Position numbers and translations under genes: made by a program
The notes under the pieces: generated by a model
What the model saw: the letters and a program-made list of their open reading frames with translations, nothing else
The model's database searches: none
Told to the model about the DNA's origin: nothing
Source: Orientallactaga sibirica
Lineage: Eukaryota > Chordata > Mammalia > Rodentia > Dipodidae
Length of the DNA stretch: 64,000 bases
NCBI GenBank assembly: GCA_036365145.1
Contig: JAEOAD010000029.1
Span: 20,569,001 to 20,633,000, forward strand
Reading direction: 5' to 3'
In this document: one piece after another, positions 10,868 to 20,599 of the stretch
Position numbering within the stretch: position 1 is the stretch's first letter
Layout of the letters: each line of letters begins with the position of its first letter

Positions 10868-11775
10868 GAATAGATGGTAAGACCCTATTGCTGAAGACTC
10901 CACATATTTGGGCTTCAATGTCACTAAGAAATACTGCTGGAGCTGAGCTGATCCATGTGGATCAGCTCACAAAAAGCTGGAAAAAGCTACACTGCATCCA
11001 GTTCAATAGGAGAAAGAGAAAAAAAAAAAACAGTGAAAATACTCAACAGTGGACACTGCAAGCTTTAAATATGGCCATCCAGGCCAAATGAGCCAACGGG
11101 TGCAATAGTAGCATGCCTGTTATGGGGAAAACCAACAACTCTCTAATTGGACTGGAGGCCTGCTTCACAGGAAGGAATATATCCCTGACACTGAAAGCCT
11201 ACAACAGGAGTAGTCATGAGCCCTAAGGGTGTAATGTCTGCTGGTGTCTGGCTAAATGTATAAACTTCATTCACCAAACTGCCCAGTAAGTACTTCTCTT
11301 AATTCCCATACACATATATTAATGCTACTCTCACTTTTGGTTAGAGAAGCTTCTCTTTTCAGATGGTAGTGACTTTGGGATGACTCAGAAGATACCATGG
11401 TGCTGAGAAGAAGGGACAGAGGAGTGCTCAGGACTGAAATGTCTGTAACACCTTCCAAGGCTCAGGGTCCATTGTGGAAGAGGTGGTGGAAAGACTGTAA
11501 GAGCCAAAGAAGGGTAGGATTTCTTACAACATGCTCCTCCAGACACAAATTGGCCTGGATATCCATTACCTCACAGTGCCTGAAACTACCTATATGAAAC
11601 ATCCTAATAGTAGGAAAAGATGATAACATCAAAATTAAGAGAAAGACTGATTGAGAGGGGGAGGGGATATGATGAGAGGTGAGTTTCAAAGGGGAAAGTG
11701 GGGGGGGCGAGGAAAGTACCATGAGATATTGTCTGTGATTAAGGAAATTGTCAATAAAAAGAAGAAAGAAAATAA
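10868..11775 (+). mobile_element. 5'-truncated L1 3' end (younger lineage), sense
   Basis: Reverse-complement match, along its length, to the 3'UTRs at 4588-5620 and 52363-53400. It ends ATTGTCAATAAAAAG followed by an A-rich tail, so AATAAA near 11752 is the L1 polyadenylation signal. No ORF2 remains. Confidence 0.85.
10944..10969. repeat. 12-bp hairpin in L1 3'UTR
   Basis: TGAGCTGATCCA and its exact reverse complement separated by TG. I see no such palindrome at the matching place in the other two copies of this 3'UTR. Confidence 0.7.
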
Positions 11776-12260
11776 ATTGTGTCAGAGCTCCTTTCTATAC
11801 AAGTATTTATTGATGTGGCAAAATAACAGTAATATAATATTATAAATCACAGTAGAATGATGTCTTACTATTTAAATTTAATAATTGGAGGGTAATGGAA
11901 AACCTAGGTATTTACCTGCAGGAAGAACAGAAGAGATATTCCAGAAGGTAGAGTTATTCTTTGGTCAGAAAGGGAAGAAAATGCTCTGTGAATATATTAT
12001 GTTTAAGTTCTAACAGTTGGGTTGATTTAACTTGGTGAAGGAATTTGAAAATTGTTTGATCATGGATGTGTTATATGTGGGCGAGACAAGAGCATGCAAG
12101 CAATAGGAAGCCTACAAAAATATCCAAGGAAAGGAAAAAGTGTCTTGTAATTGAAAGTTAAAAAAAAAAGTAACATGATTTTGAGAAGACAAAGCAGCAA
12201 TTAATACAAATATTTAGAGTAGGTATAGAATATAAAAAAGGTTGGAAGAAAACCAGTATC
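11776..12260. other. AT-rich, nothing recognised
   Basis: No coding potential or repeat that I can name. Confidence 0.4.
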
Positions 12261-12467
12261 AGGCTAGAGAGATTGCTTTGTGGTTAAGGTGATTGCCTGC
12301 AATCCTGAATGACCAACATTTGATTCCCCAGTACCCACATAAGCCAGATCCCCAGGTGGTGCATGTATCTAGAGTTCATTTGCAGTGGCTAAAGATTCTG
12401 ATGTGCCCATTATCTCTCTCTCTTTCTCTTTCTCAAATAAATAAATTAATTAAATATTTTTTAAAAT
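12261..12467 (+). mobile_element. DIP-type SINE
   Basis: Diverged tRNA-like head (AGGCTAGAGAGATTG), AAGCCAGATCC core, CT-rich block and an AAATAAATAAATTAA tail. Confidence 0.8.
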
Positions 12468-12554
12468 TGTGTCATATCATTGATGCCAAAAAGAAAAGAG
12501 ATGTTTTACAAAAAGAGAATGGAAAACTACTTCACAAGCTGCTTTGAAAACATT

Positions 12555-12775
12555 TTTTATTCAAACCTTCATTCAAGAACTGAAATTACTTCTCAAATTA
12601 TTTCACACAAATAAAATTGCAAAAATCTCCTAACCAAGAAAGAAAAAAAAAAAAAGCCCAGGGCTATATGGATTCACTGCTGAGTTCTATTAAACTTTCA
12701 TTCAAGAACTAAAACCACTTCTTCTCAAATTATTTTTCACAATTGAAGTTGAAATTTAAAAATCTCCCCCAAAAA
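12555..12775 (+). mobile_element. L1 ORF2 fragment with internal duplication
   Basis: The middle reads GGATTCACTGCTGAGTTCTA, the conserved L1 segment encoding GFTAEFY. The segment starting TTCATTCAAGAACT occurs twice, at about 12568-12635 and 12697-12765, both followed by a LLKLFH-like stretch. Frameshifted and dead. Confidence 0.6.
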
Positions 12776-12796
12776 ATATTTATTGGAGTTTCAGTG

Positions 12797-12798
12797 TA

Positions 12799-12830
<32 letters not shown>

Positions 12831-12831
12831 T
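12797..12831 (+). repeat. (TG)n microsatellite
   Basis: About 35 bp of TG dinucleotides with two TA steps, at the tail side of the minus-strand SINE that follows. Confidence 0.9.
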
Positions 12832-12960
12832 TAGGACACATCAGGGTCTTATGCCACTGTAAACAAATGCCCAGCTGGATTTACATGTGACTGGGGATAA
12901 ATCCAGGTTGCAAACATTGGAAGCAAAGGCCTTTAATTGTTGAGCCATCTCCCTGTCCTC
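12832..12960 (-). mobile_element. Diverged DIP-type SINE
   Basis: Minus strand: GACAGGGAGATGGCTCAACA head, then degenerate core. The (TG)n at 12797-12831 takes the place of the usual CT block. Confidence 0.6.
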
Positions 12961-13735
12961 TAGCAAGTTGCTTTTGGGTTTTATCACATGGGAGTTACTG
13001 GCAACAGTTAGAACAGCATTTATCAAGCATATAAATGAAGGCAAAAGCCATATTGCTGAAGTTTGACAATGAGAAAAAAAGAATGACATGTAAAATAATA
13101 AGACATTTCTTTAGAGAAATATGGTTTAGAAGATGTAAATATGACTAAAATCTTGAACTTTTTCTGTTTAAATGTAAAAGGCTAAAGATGTGATGTAATG
13201 GATGCTATCATGCATTTTTCAGGAAAAAAAAAACACTAGAATAGCTACAATGACAACAAAAAGACTTAGAGGGAAAGACAGCTTAAGATGTATACAAGGC
13301 AACCACACATGAGGGAAACCCTCATGATGACAAGGGACTATCAGTAGTGAACAGCAGTGTTACTGGAGTAGTTCAGTAGGGTCCTTTAACATTATTCGAA
13401 TGCAGGTGGATTTGTTTCAGGATGTAAGAGAATAAATTTTGTATCTCATTCTCTATTTGATATCTGGAAGAAAACAAGCATTACATGGTTTGAAAGGAAG
13501 GAAAAGTGGCAGTCTAAGGACAATAAATGAAGTTTACAAACTTTGAAAACTGCAGAAGGCCATGAATGGGAGTAAGGCTTGAGGATGAAAAGACAACTAG
13601 GTCTCAGGGCCAACACAACAGAGAGACATTGATTATGTATCCTACAGAACAAAATGATAAAACCATTTGTGGTTATGAGATTATAGCATAATGAATTAGA
13701 AAAACGAATCAAAGAAGAGAAAAATTGTCAAATTG
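12961..13735. other. No recognised gene or repeat
   Basis: AT-rich unique sequence; the open frames are short and featureless. Confidence 0.4.
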
Positions 13736-13856
13736 GATCTGGAGGCAAACTCCTTTAATTCTAGCACTTGGAAGTTAGAAAAGGGGTGATTCCTGAAGGT
13801 GTGAGGCCAGTCTGTGCTACCTAGTGAGTTGCCAGTATACCACAGCTACAGGGATG
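13736..13856 (+). mobile_element. Degenerate B1-like SINE
   Basis: CTCCTTTAATTCTAGCACTTGG resembles the B1 TTTAATCCCAGCACTTGG block, followed by AGGCCAGTCTG...CCTAGTGAGTT. Highly diverged. Confidence 0.5.
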
Positions 13857-13907
13857 GTGGGGGGAGAAGGAATGAATAAAAATGTTAGGAAAAGAAAGGA
13901 AAAGTGG

Positions 13908-14261
13908 TGTAGTCAGCTCCATGTTGTTAGGATGAACCTCCAAACAGATACAATTTAGGGGAGAAATGGAATTTATTTCAGGTGTATATATCTCAGAGAA
14001 GTTCCATAATGGTAGAAGAGGTTGGCCCCCTTTCACAGATCCAAGCAGAGAGAAACTTGACAATCCAGTACACACACAAAGCAGCAAATAGCAGAGGCCC
14101 ATGCAGAATTCAATCCTCTCTGCATACCTTTATCTGGAATTTAGATCCATCTCCAGTGGCATATTCCCCTGTATTAGGAGTCTGTCTGCGAGGCACTGAA
14201 GTTGTAAACTCAATTTAAATAAAACATGTGATTCTTTGAGGATCATACATTAAAAATACCA
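13908..14261 (-). mobile_element. ERVL-type LTR, 3' copy of a minus-strand provirus
   Basis: 354 bp bounded by TG and CA. On minus it starts TGGTATTTTT and ends GACTACA. The block at 20475-20597 is the same sequence at both ends with about 235 bp missing from the middle, in the same orientation. The pair therefore brackets 14262-20474 as one provirus. Confidence 0.62.
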
Positions 14262-14891
14262 CATTCTTGCCTTGGCCTCCAGTAGTATCATGGCCATCTC
14301 ACATTACAAATTGTATTCAGCCCAACTTCAAATGTATCCATAATTTTTGCTGATTTAAAAAGTGTTCCAAAATCCCAAGTCTTATCTGATATTCAAGATT
14401 GTCTCTTAATTACATCCTATAAAATTGAAACAACTTATAAACATTCAACATATAATCACACCAAGTAAAGATTTGCATTACTATAAGGCATAAAAGGGAG
14501 AATCCGGACCAAAGCAAACTCAAAAGCCACTAGTCAAATATCTAACATCCTCAGTTCAAGTCCAGTATCCATGATCAGTGACTGACATTCTCTGAATTTT
14601 CCAATTCCACCTCTCCAGCTGGGATCAGTATCCAGAGAAAACTGCCAGCTCAACCAACTGCATCCATGTTAGCCCTTGCACACTCCTGGTATATCCAAAA
14701 TATCTTCAGGTCTCCATTGCAAACCACAGTCTATCTTCAACAGGAATGTCTTGTTTCCCATGCCTCATGTAGCAGAGGCTTCTGGAACCATATGCACTTC
14801 ATGAACCTCACTTTCATGTACTTTCGTGCTTACAAAATTATTACCAGATGTGGAGGACAAGGCCATATTGTTAATCTATGGAGGAAAATTC
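14262..14891 (-). mobile_element. ERVL-type internal sequence next to the 3' LTR
   Basis: Non-coding sequence between the LTR and the class II ERV. Read on minus it ends with a purine-rich GGAGGCCAAGGCAAGAATG next to the LTR, a plausible polypurine tract. No retroviral domain is readable. The assignment rests on position between the two LTR copies. Confidence 0.45.
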
Positions 14892-14984
14892 TCCTCCCTG
14901 ATTGCTATCCTTAGTTCCTTAAGGTTATCAGCCTGATGTGGATACCAGTCTAAGGGCCAAGCTCGAGTTGGTTGGAGATTAACA
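14892..14984 (-). repeat. Inverted copy of class II gag segment (left arm)
   Basis: Reverse complement of 16061-16153 with only two mismatches in 93 bp. The arm covers the start of the capsid coding region. Sequence just outside both ends does not match the right arm. Confidence 0.9.
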
Positions 14985-15480
14985 TCAGAGAAAGGTGGGT
15001 CTCTCTTTCCTCCATCAGAGGGAAACTATTTTCTCCTTTTCCTTCATTACTTTTGGTTTGTGCCATCGCATGGGATTGATCAAAGTGAAAGGGTAATTGA
15101 TGTCATTTGGCTGGGGCTACACTCCAGTATTGACTGGAGGCCCCTAGCTCACTGTTTGAGCCCCAACAGCCCCTAGCTCACTGTTTGAACCCCAACAGCC
15201 TGTTCGGGCATTGGCAACAACCTCCTATCTATTTCTCTTCATGATCAACACACCGGTAATGCATTGACCAGTATAAGCCTCTAGGGCGGTCGCTGGTCTC
15301 TTAAACTTGTGGACAGGCTTGTGTCTGGACCTTTGGGGAATCCTCTGTGGTGCCATAGTGCCCCAGGAACGTTACCGTCTGGTCTTGGCATTTCTGAACT
15401 TTCTCTATCATGGGAAATGCTACCTCCTGTCGAAAGGAATCCCAAATCAGCGGATTGAGAACATTTCTTAAAATTAGGGG
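14985..15480. other. Rearranged ERV-derived stretch, orientation unclear
   Basis: Lies between the inverted gag arm and the plus-strand gag. On minus it leads into the gag arm in a plausible gag frame (about 14985-15080), and 15301-15483 is open for 60 codons on minus. I cannot assign a domain. It also holds the 29-bp tandem duplication at 15141-15198. Confidence 0.4.
15141..15198. repeat. 29-bp tandem duplication
   Basis: Two head-to-tail 29-bp units starting CCCCTAGCTCACTG (15141-15169 and 15170-15198), differing at one base (GAGC versus GAAC). Confidence 0.9.
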
Positions 15481-17040
15481 CACACGAAGCTCTCAGAAAG
15501 AGGCTAATTCATTTTGGGAAGAAGTCCTTCAAAATAGCCCCTTGGATGGTTTCTGGGGACCTCTATAACTGAGACACATGAACCCGTATAGCATATCTAG
15601 CCAGAAGACAGGAAATCCAAGAGGGGAACCCCCCTGCCTCTCCTTTCTTCCCATTATTGCAGCCATTAGACAATGTATCAGACCCTCATAAAATGATTCT
15701 GTGCCCAAGTGAGTCTAATGAGGGCAATGCTGAGGACCGCCCAATGGAGGATTGCAGCTCCTTAGAAAAAGGAAAAGATCTCAGATCCTTGGAAAAAGGA
15801 AAAGAACCCACTCCTTAGAAAACGCAAAAGAAGAAATTGACAAAAGGGTCACACTGCAGGCAGCACAGCCACCCCCCTCTATCTGCCCCTTCCACCATAT
15901 CCACCCCCTCATGCTAGCTTCCACCCCCCCCAACACATCCTACTGGAACAGAAAAACCCTAACATGATTAATCTCCCTAATCAGAGCTTTCCTGAAAGGA
16001 CCCCACCCAACAGATTTGTGAAAGTAGAGCTGTTTACAGTCAAGAAGTCACAGCTTTTCCTGTTAATCTCCAACCAACTCGAGCTTGGCCCTTAGACTGG
16101 TATCCACATCAGGCTGATAACCTTAAGGAACTCAGGATAGCAGTCAGGGAGGATGGGATCCATGCACCTTGGACTAAATCCCTACTCCAGAGCCTACAGG
16201 GTTTTCTTAACAACCCCCCAAGACTGGCGAGATATCTGTCATGTCACTGCCTAGCCCCTTATTTCTCCAATGGGAGGCTCTCTACAGAGACAAGTGCCTC
16301 CAACAGATAAAAAGAAACCAAAATCAACAAAATGTCCCCTGGGGATTTGATGAAATGTTTGGACAAGGTAATTTCTCCACTGGGGTTGAACAAGCCCAAC
16401 AACCCCCAGGGTTCCATGACCAGGTCCTCCTTTGTGCCCTCCAGGCTGGGGATACACTGACCCTGCCCTCCAATTACCAAGATAATACCTCCTCCCTCCT
16501 GTTTCTTCACCAAATCCAAAAGAAATGCTTTCTAATTTCATTTCAAAAACAAGGACCAATATAGAAAGAAAAATCCCTGACCCTACTGCCAGGGACTGCC
16601 TCCTCAAAAGTATTGTATGGGAGGGAATGACCTCTGCATGCAGGGCAGCCTGTCAAGGGCTCAAAGATGAGCATTATGATAAATGGATAGTTGCCACCAA
16701 GGACATTGGGACTTCTTCATACAAGGCTGCCTCTTTAGCCCAGGCCTTTGCAGCAGCCCTAAAAACTAAAGGAAAATGTTTTAATTGTGGAGAAGATGGA
16801 CATTGGAAAGGGGAATGTCCCAGAGGCCACTCACCAAATTCCAGAGGCCCCCTACCAAGAACAGTCTGCCCTAGATGCTGCTGTAGGAGGAAAGGCCCCT
16901 CCTCCATGCCCTGCCACTGGGTTAATGACCCAGGCTCCCAGGGCCATGGCTGACAATGTGGGTTCAGGAACAGGTGGTCTGATGCCATCCAGCCACACCT
17001 GCCCAGCATGGTGGACAAGGAGATGATGGATTTAAAAAAA
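15481..17040 (+). pseudogene. gag: Class II (betaretrovirus-like) ERV gag, broken
   Basis: Remnant of the structural polyprotein. About 15740-15970 encodes a Lys/Glu-rich then Pro-rich stretch like the region before capsid. Capsid runs from about 16060 to 16750 in at least two frames: 16241-16564 is open for 107 codons and 16525-16953 for 142. A zinc knuckle of the C-x2-C-x4-H-x4-C form is intact at 16777-16818. The Cys/Arg-rich stretch after it looks like a ruined second knuckle. The capsid layout and knuckle place it with class II ERVs (IAP, MMTV-like, ERVK). Frameshifts and stops rule out a full polyprotein. No protease, RT or integrase follows. Confidence 0.75.
16061..16153 (+). repeat. 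Right arm of the gag inverted repeat
   Basis: Partner of 14892-14984, about 91 of 93 identical, spacer about 1.08 kb. This arm is in the sense orientation of the ERV. Confidence 0.9.
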
Positions 17041-18000
17041 GCTCCTTCTTAGCTTCCCTGGCTTGCAGAGCCTGGGGCCTGCAAGCACATGAAATTTCAA
17101 GATCCTGGCACCAATAGCATATTGGGTGAATGCCAAATTGCTGTGAATAGACGGGGAATTCTTATAAGAATTTGCAACTGTTTTAAGTTTACTTTGTGTC
17201 CCTATGCTTCTCTGGGACTACTAACAAAAAACAGTCTCAATATTTATGTTTAAATTTAAACGTGCTCAATACTAAATTTGTAAGAAAATTTCTAATAATG
17301 TTCGAATCTACTTTCATATTTAAAAATGTGTTTCAGAAATCAAGTCTGGTCTATTCTTTTATAAAAAAACTATTTCAAAAGGCCTTTATTAAATTCTTAT
17401 GGTAAGAACAATGAAAGTGTTTTCAGGTAGTAAAGACATGAACTGACTAAAAAAGATAAACTGGAGAGGAAACTTTAAATGTTGATAACTGTTTGATGAA
17501 AAAGATTGTTACAGAGTGGTAACACAGATTGTAAGGAAAAAGTATGTAGATGAAGGTATGAATGAAGTATGTGGATGAAGATATGAGTAAACTTAAACAG
17601 AAGGTTAAAGACAAAATACTTAATCAGATTACAGACTTCTTGAGGTATAATAAAATGATTATTAACCTAGGGTTTACATCAGACTAACAAAGCATGGCCC
17701 TGGCTGGTAGTAAATTACTATGGTATTCAGCTTGTAAACTTAAAACTTTAAACTTGTTGATGTTAATCTGGTCATGATATGGTTATGAGAGACTGAATTT
17801 AGAGTACCTAACCAAGTTAGTTAAGTTCCCCTATTTCTCAATGTTTTAACTATATCTTAAGGTTATCTTATGGCTCATTAGTATTTATTTCTCTCACATG
17901 GTTAATATATCAAATATACTAAAACTCCCAGCATCCTCCTATCTCCCTCCATTGGCACACACTAGTAGCTGCCCTCTCTATTCTGGAGTGATGGCGAAAA
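17041..18000. other. AT-rich stretch where pol should be
   Basis: Between gag and env there is under 1 kb, while a complete class II pro-pol needs about 3.5 kb. The sequence is AT-rich with no RT, RNase H or integrase motif in any frame. Either pol was deleted with filler retained, or this is an unrelated insertion. Confidence 0.5.
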
Positions 18001-18009
18001 TCCTTTAAA

Positions 18010-18990
18010 TTGAATATGGAATGGACCAGACCCCCTCCTAACTACAGGGAGAAGATTTGCTTCTATTTTCACAGGACCAGCCCAGGCCTACCTGGGTCCC
18101 AGCTCAAAATGTCCAATTCAATTCCACCAACCAAAGAGATGGCTCATCTGACTCTGAAATGGAAGTATCCCAGGTCCTCCCAGGAGGAAAATATGCCAAC
18201 TTGGGGCCAAATTGAGGCACTATGCCAATAAAGAGTCAGGCTGATACAGAATTCACAACAGCCTCTATCGCCAGAGACTCTGTTTATATCCTTACTTGCT
18301 ATCCTGACCTTAAAAGTAGCACAGGCTCAACAAGCATATTGGGTTTATGTAGATGACCCCCCTCTAGCTAGGGCTGCTCCTTGGGAAGAACCCCTACCTA
18401 AGATATTTTCCAATGCTTCCCTTACCACTGCCAGTTATGACCTAGAATTCTTGCAAGAAGCAACTAAACCAAATAACTGGTCCTCTCTCACAGCAGAGCC
18501 ACCTATCTGATTTTTAAGTGATAAGTGTCATGAGGGATGTTGTATAATGTATACAAACCACCAATTAATTACAGATGGTGAATACCAAAATAAATATAAC
18601 TTTCTATTACAATTGGGTCTCTGGGAAGGCAAACAATCAGAGATACTGCCCATCTTGAGCCCCTAAGGGCAGCATCAACGAGAATTATGGAAAGTAATAG
18701 TTACACTAAAAGAGAATGATTTTAAGTTTTCAGATGGGTCTTCCCTTCCCTTAACTTTTCGTAGTTGGGCCTGGGTGGGTCAATCACCAAAATGGGATTT
18801 ACTATCTTAGTTGTACCTGGTGTATTATTACCAATTGTATCAATTCTAAGGGAGGCACAGCTGCAGACTACTCCTCCAATATAGTCTTTATTGTCATGTG
18901 TTCTCCTTACTTAATCACGCCAGTCAAAATGACTGAGCCCTGGTACTCCAGCTTCAGAGCTCAGTGTTCCAGCAGCTCAACAGATTGATG
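18010..18990 (+). pseudogene. env: Class II ERV env, leader and surface-subunit fragments
   Basis: Env mediates receptor binding in an intact virus. The 73-codon frame at 18010-18231 resembles a class II env leader: basic and Pro-rich, with a PTWGQIEAL motif. About 18310-18510 encodes the start of the mature surface subunit, with a YWVY-x-DPPL type motif and an N-glycosylation site. Stops follow from 18510 on. Near 18990 a KRR cluster followed by a hydrophobic stretch marks the expected SU/TM cleavage and fusion-peptide position. SU is much shorter than usual and interrupted, so no functional envelope is encoded. Confidence 0.65.
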
Positions 18991-19013
18991 ACACTAAAAA
19001 GAAGATTCATAGA

Positions 19014-19616
19014 ATGGCTAATTGTGGGGATCATCGCTACCATCACCATCATCGCCTCTTCCACTGTGCAGCAATATCGCTACCACAATCAATGAAGACA
19101 GCTGATAATGTTAATGGACTGGCTAAAAATGTATCTCAAGCCCTTTCATCACAGATAGATATAGATAAAAAGGTGTCAGTCTGGTTGGATGCTCTAGAGG
19201 ATGCTCTTATGTGTTTAGGAAGATGGGTTGCCAATCTGGAGGCTCAAATGCAATTGTTTTGTCATGCTAATTATCAATTCATATGTGTTACTCCTCTACC
19301 CTACAATGGGACTGCTACTGAATGGTGGAAAGTTGAAAATCATATTCGGGGTATTTGGAATAATAATATCAGCATAGATTTACAAATTTTACAAAAAGAA
19401 ATATGTGTTATTTCACATAATCACTTGTCTTTTGGTGATCCTGCTAAGGCAGCTAAAGGATATTTTGATGCCTTACAGAGAATATTACAAAAATTATCTC
19501 CCAAACAGTTTCTTTCTCAGCTATTCATTTGGCTACTATTGGTGTCAGGCGCCCTGCTACTACTCTTATGCATAATTCCCTGTATGAGTAAATTAGGGCT
19601 CAAACAATTTAGATAA
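19014..19616 (+). pseudogene. env: Class II ERV env transmembrane subunit, 200-codon open frame
   Basis: From about codon 28 the frame follows a betaretroviral TM ectodomain: a heptad-repeat helix (about codons 33-75), a C-x6-C loop near codons 82-89 followed by a CVTPLPYN motif, a second helical region, a hydrophobic membrane span at about 165-186 and a short basic tail. The first ~27 codons are out of frame with the fusion peptide, so the start Met is not the natural one. The His-rich run there is an artefact. A frameshift at about 19080-19105 separates the fusion-peptide frame from the rest. Alone it is a remnant, although open for 603 bp. Confidence 0.7.
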
Positions 19617-19710
19617 ATCTTGACCAATTGGGTCCTTATACATCATCTCACTCTAACTGGACCTGCAGTAAGCCACAAAAAACTTACCCAAGATGACACT
19701 GACCCATTTT

Positions 19711-19727
19711 AAAAACAAAGGGGGAGT
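19711..19727 (+). other. Polypurine tract of the class II ERV
   Basis: AAAAACAAAGGGGGAG directly before the 3' LTR start, the usual primer site for plus-strand DNA synthesis. Confidence 0.75.
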
Positions 19728-20410
19728 TGTTGGGCATTGCTAAAAATGTGTTGGGACTGTGAGGAAGCTGGCCTGGGCTGTTGGACATGGCCAGGGACCT
19801 TCAGCTATGGGGGTTGCAGCTGGCCTTATCATTGGGAACATACCCTGGCTATAGTGACTGGCCCTCCCTGCCCTCGGGCAAGGTTGTAGTGTGTCCTGTC
19901 ATGGCCCAGAGTGGGTAGAACTGGAGAGGCCCTCCCGCCTTTGATCCCAAAAGCATCTGACCATTCCATAGTCAGACTTTGCCCACCCCCCTACACTTCC
20001 TGTCCTTGTGGCTAGCTTCCCAAGAGACTCTTATGTGGCTGAAGCCATGTAGCTTTTCCCCGCCACTTCTGTTATCTCCCTTATGACTCCTCCCTTGCAA
20101 TTCTGAAGTCATGTAGCTTTTCCTGCCATATCTCTCTTGCACTTCTGCCTTTCGACCAATTAGAAGCAACCCATAAACTATTTATCCAATCACCATATAG
20201 TCTGTATGCGCCTTCTCAACTTTTCTCAAGTGTTTATAAACCCACTCCCCTGTTAAATAAACGAGAGTGTGCTATCCAACAGACTGCCTCCTGGGGGGTT
20301 CATTGCCTGTCACATTCACCTGCTCCAGGACCCTGCATTTTTCCCCCAATTCCTCCTGCACCTGGGATGTTGCTTGCCAACAACCCCCGGGAACAGCGAG
20401 GACCCACACA
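19728..20410 (+). mobile_element. 3' LTR of the class II ERV
   Basis: Starts TGTTGGGC right after the polypurine tract. TTATAAA at 20234-20240 and AATAAA at 20256-20261 mark U3 and R. U5 is taken to end near GGACCCACA at 20401-20410, where ERVL leader sequence resumes. It shares its start and signal spacing with the solo LTR at 1074. No matching 5' LTR is present in the window. Confidence 0.72.
20234..20261 (+). promoter_or_regulatory. TATA box and polyadenylation signal in the class II LTR
   Basis: TTATAAA at 20234-20240 and AATAAA at 20256-20261, the same tight spacing as in the solo LTR at 1281-1308. Confidence 0.6.
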
Positions 20411-20449
20411 AAAGTTCCAAAAGACCAAAATCCACATGGCTCAGCAATA

Positions 20450-20467
20450 CCTCACTCCTGGTACCAA
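20450..20467 (-). other. Leucine-type primer binding site of the ERVL provirus
   Basis: Minus strand reads TTGGTACCAGGAGTGAGG, close to the complement of a tRNA-Leu 3' end and typical of ERVL and MaLR elements. It lies about 8 bp inside the 5' LTR edge, which sets the proviral orientation as minus. Confidence 0.6.
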
Positions 20468-20474
20468 TTTCTTT

Positions 20475-20597
20475 TGTAGTCAGGTCCATATTGCTGAAAT
20501 AAACTTCTAAACATACACAGTTTATGCTAGGAACTGAAGCTGTAAACTCAATTTTAATAAAACATCTGAGTTTGGGAAACATACATTCAAACTACCA
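20475..20597 (-). mobile_element. ERVL-type LTR, 5' copy, internally deleted
   Basis: TG...CA block of 123 bp. Its outer parts match the two ends of 13908-14261, but the middle ~235 bp are missing. Confidence 0.62.
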
Positions 20598-20599
20598 AA

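Noticed and set aside
19014..19090. His-rich cluster at the start of the TM frame as a metal site
   Set aside because: It is an out-of-frame reading of the hydrophobic fusion-peptide region (ATC ACC ATC repeats).
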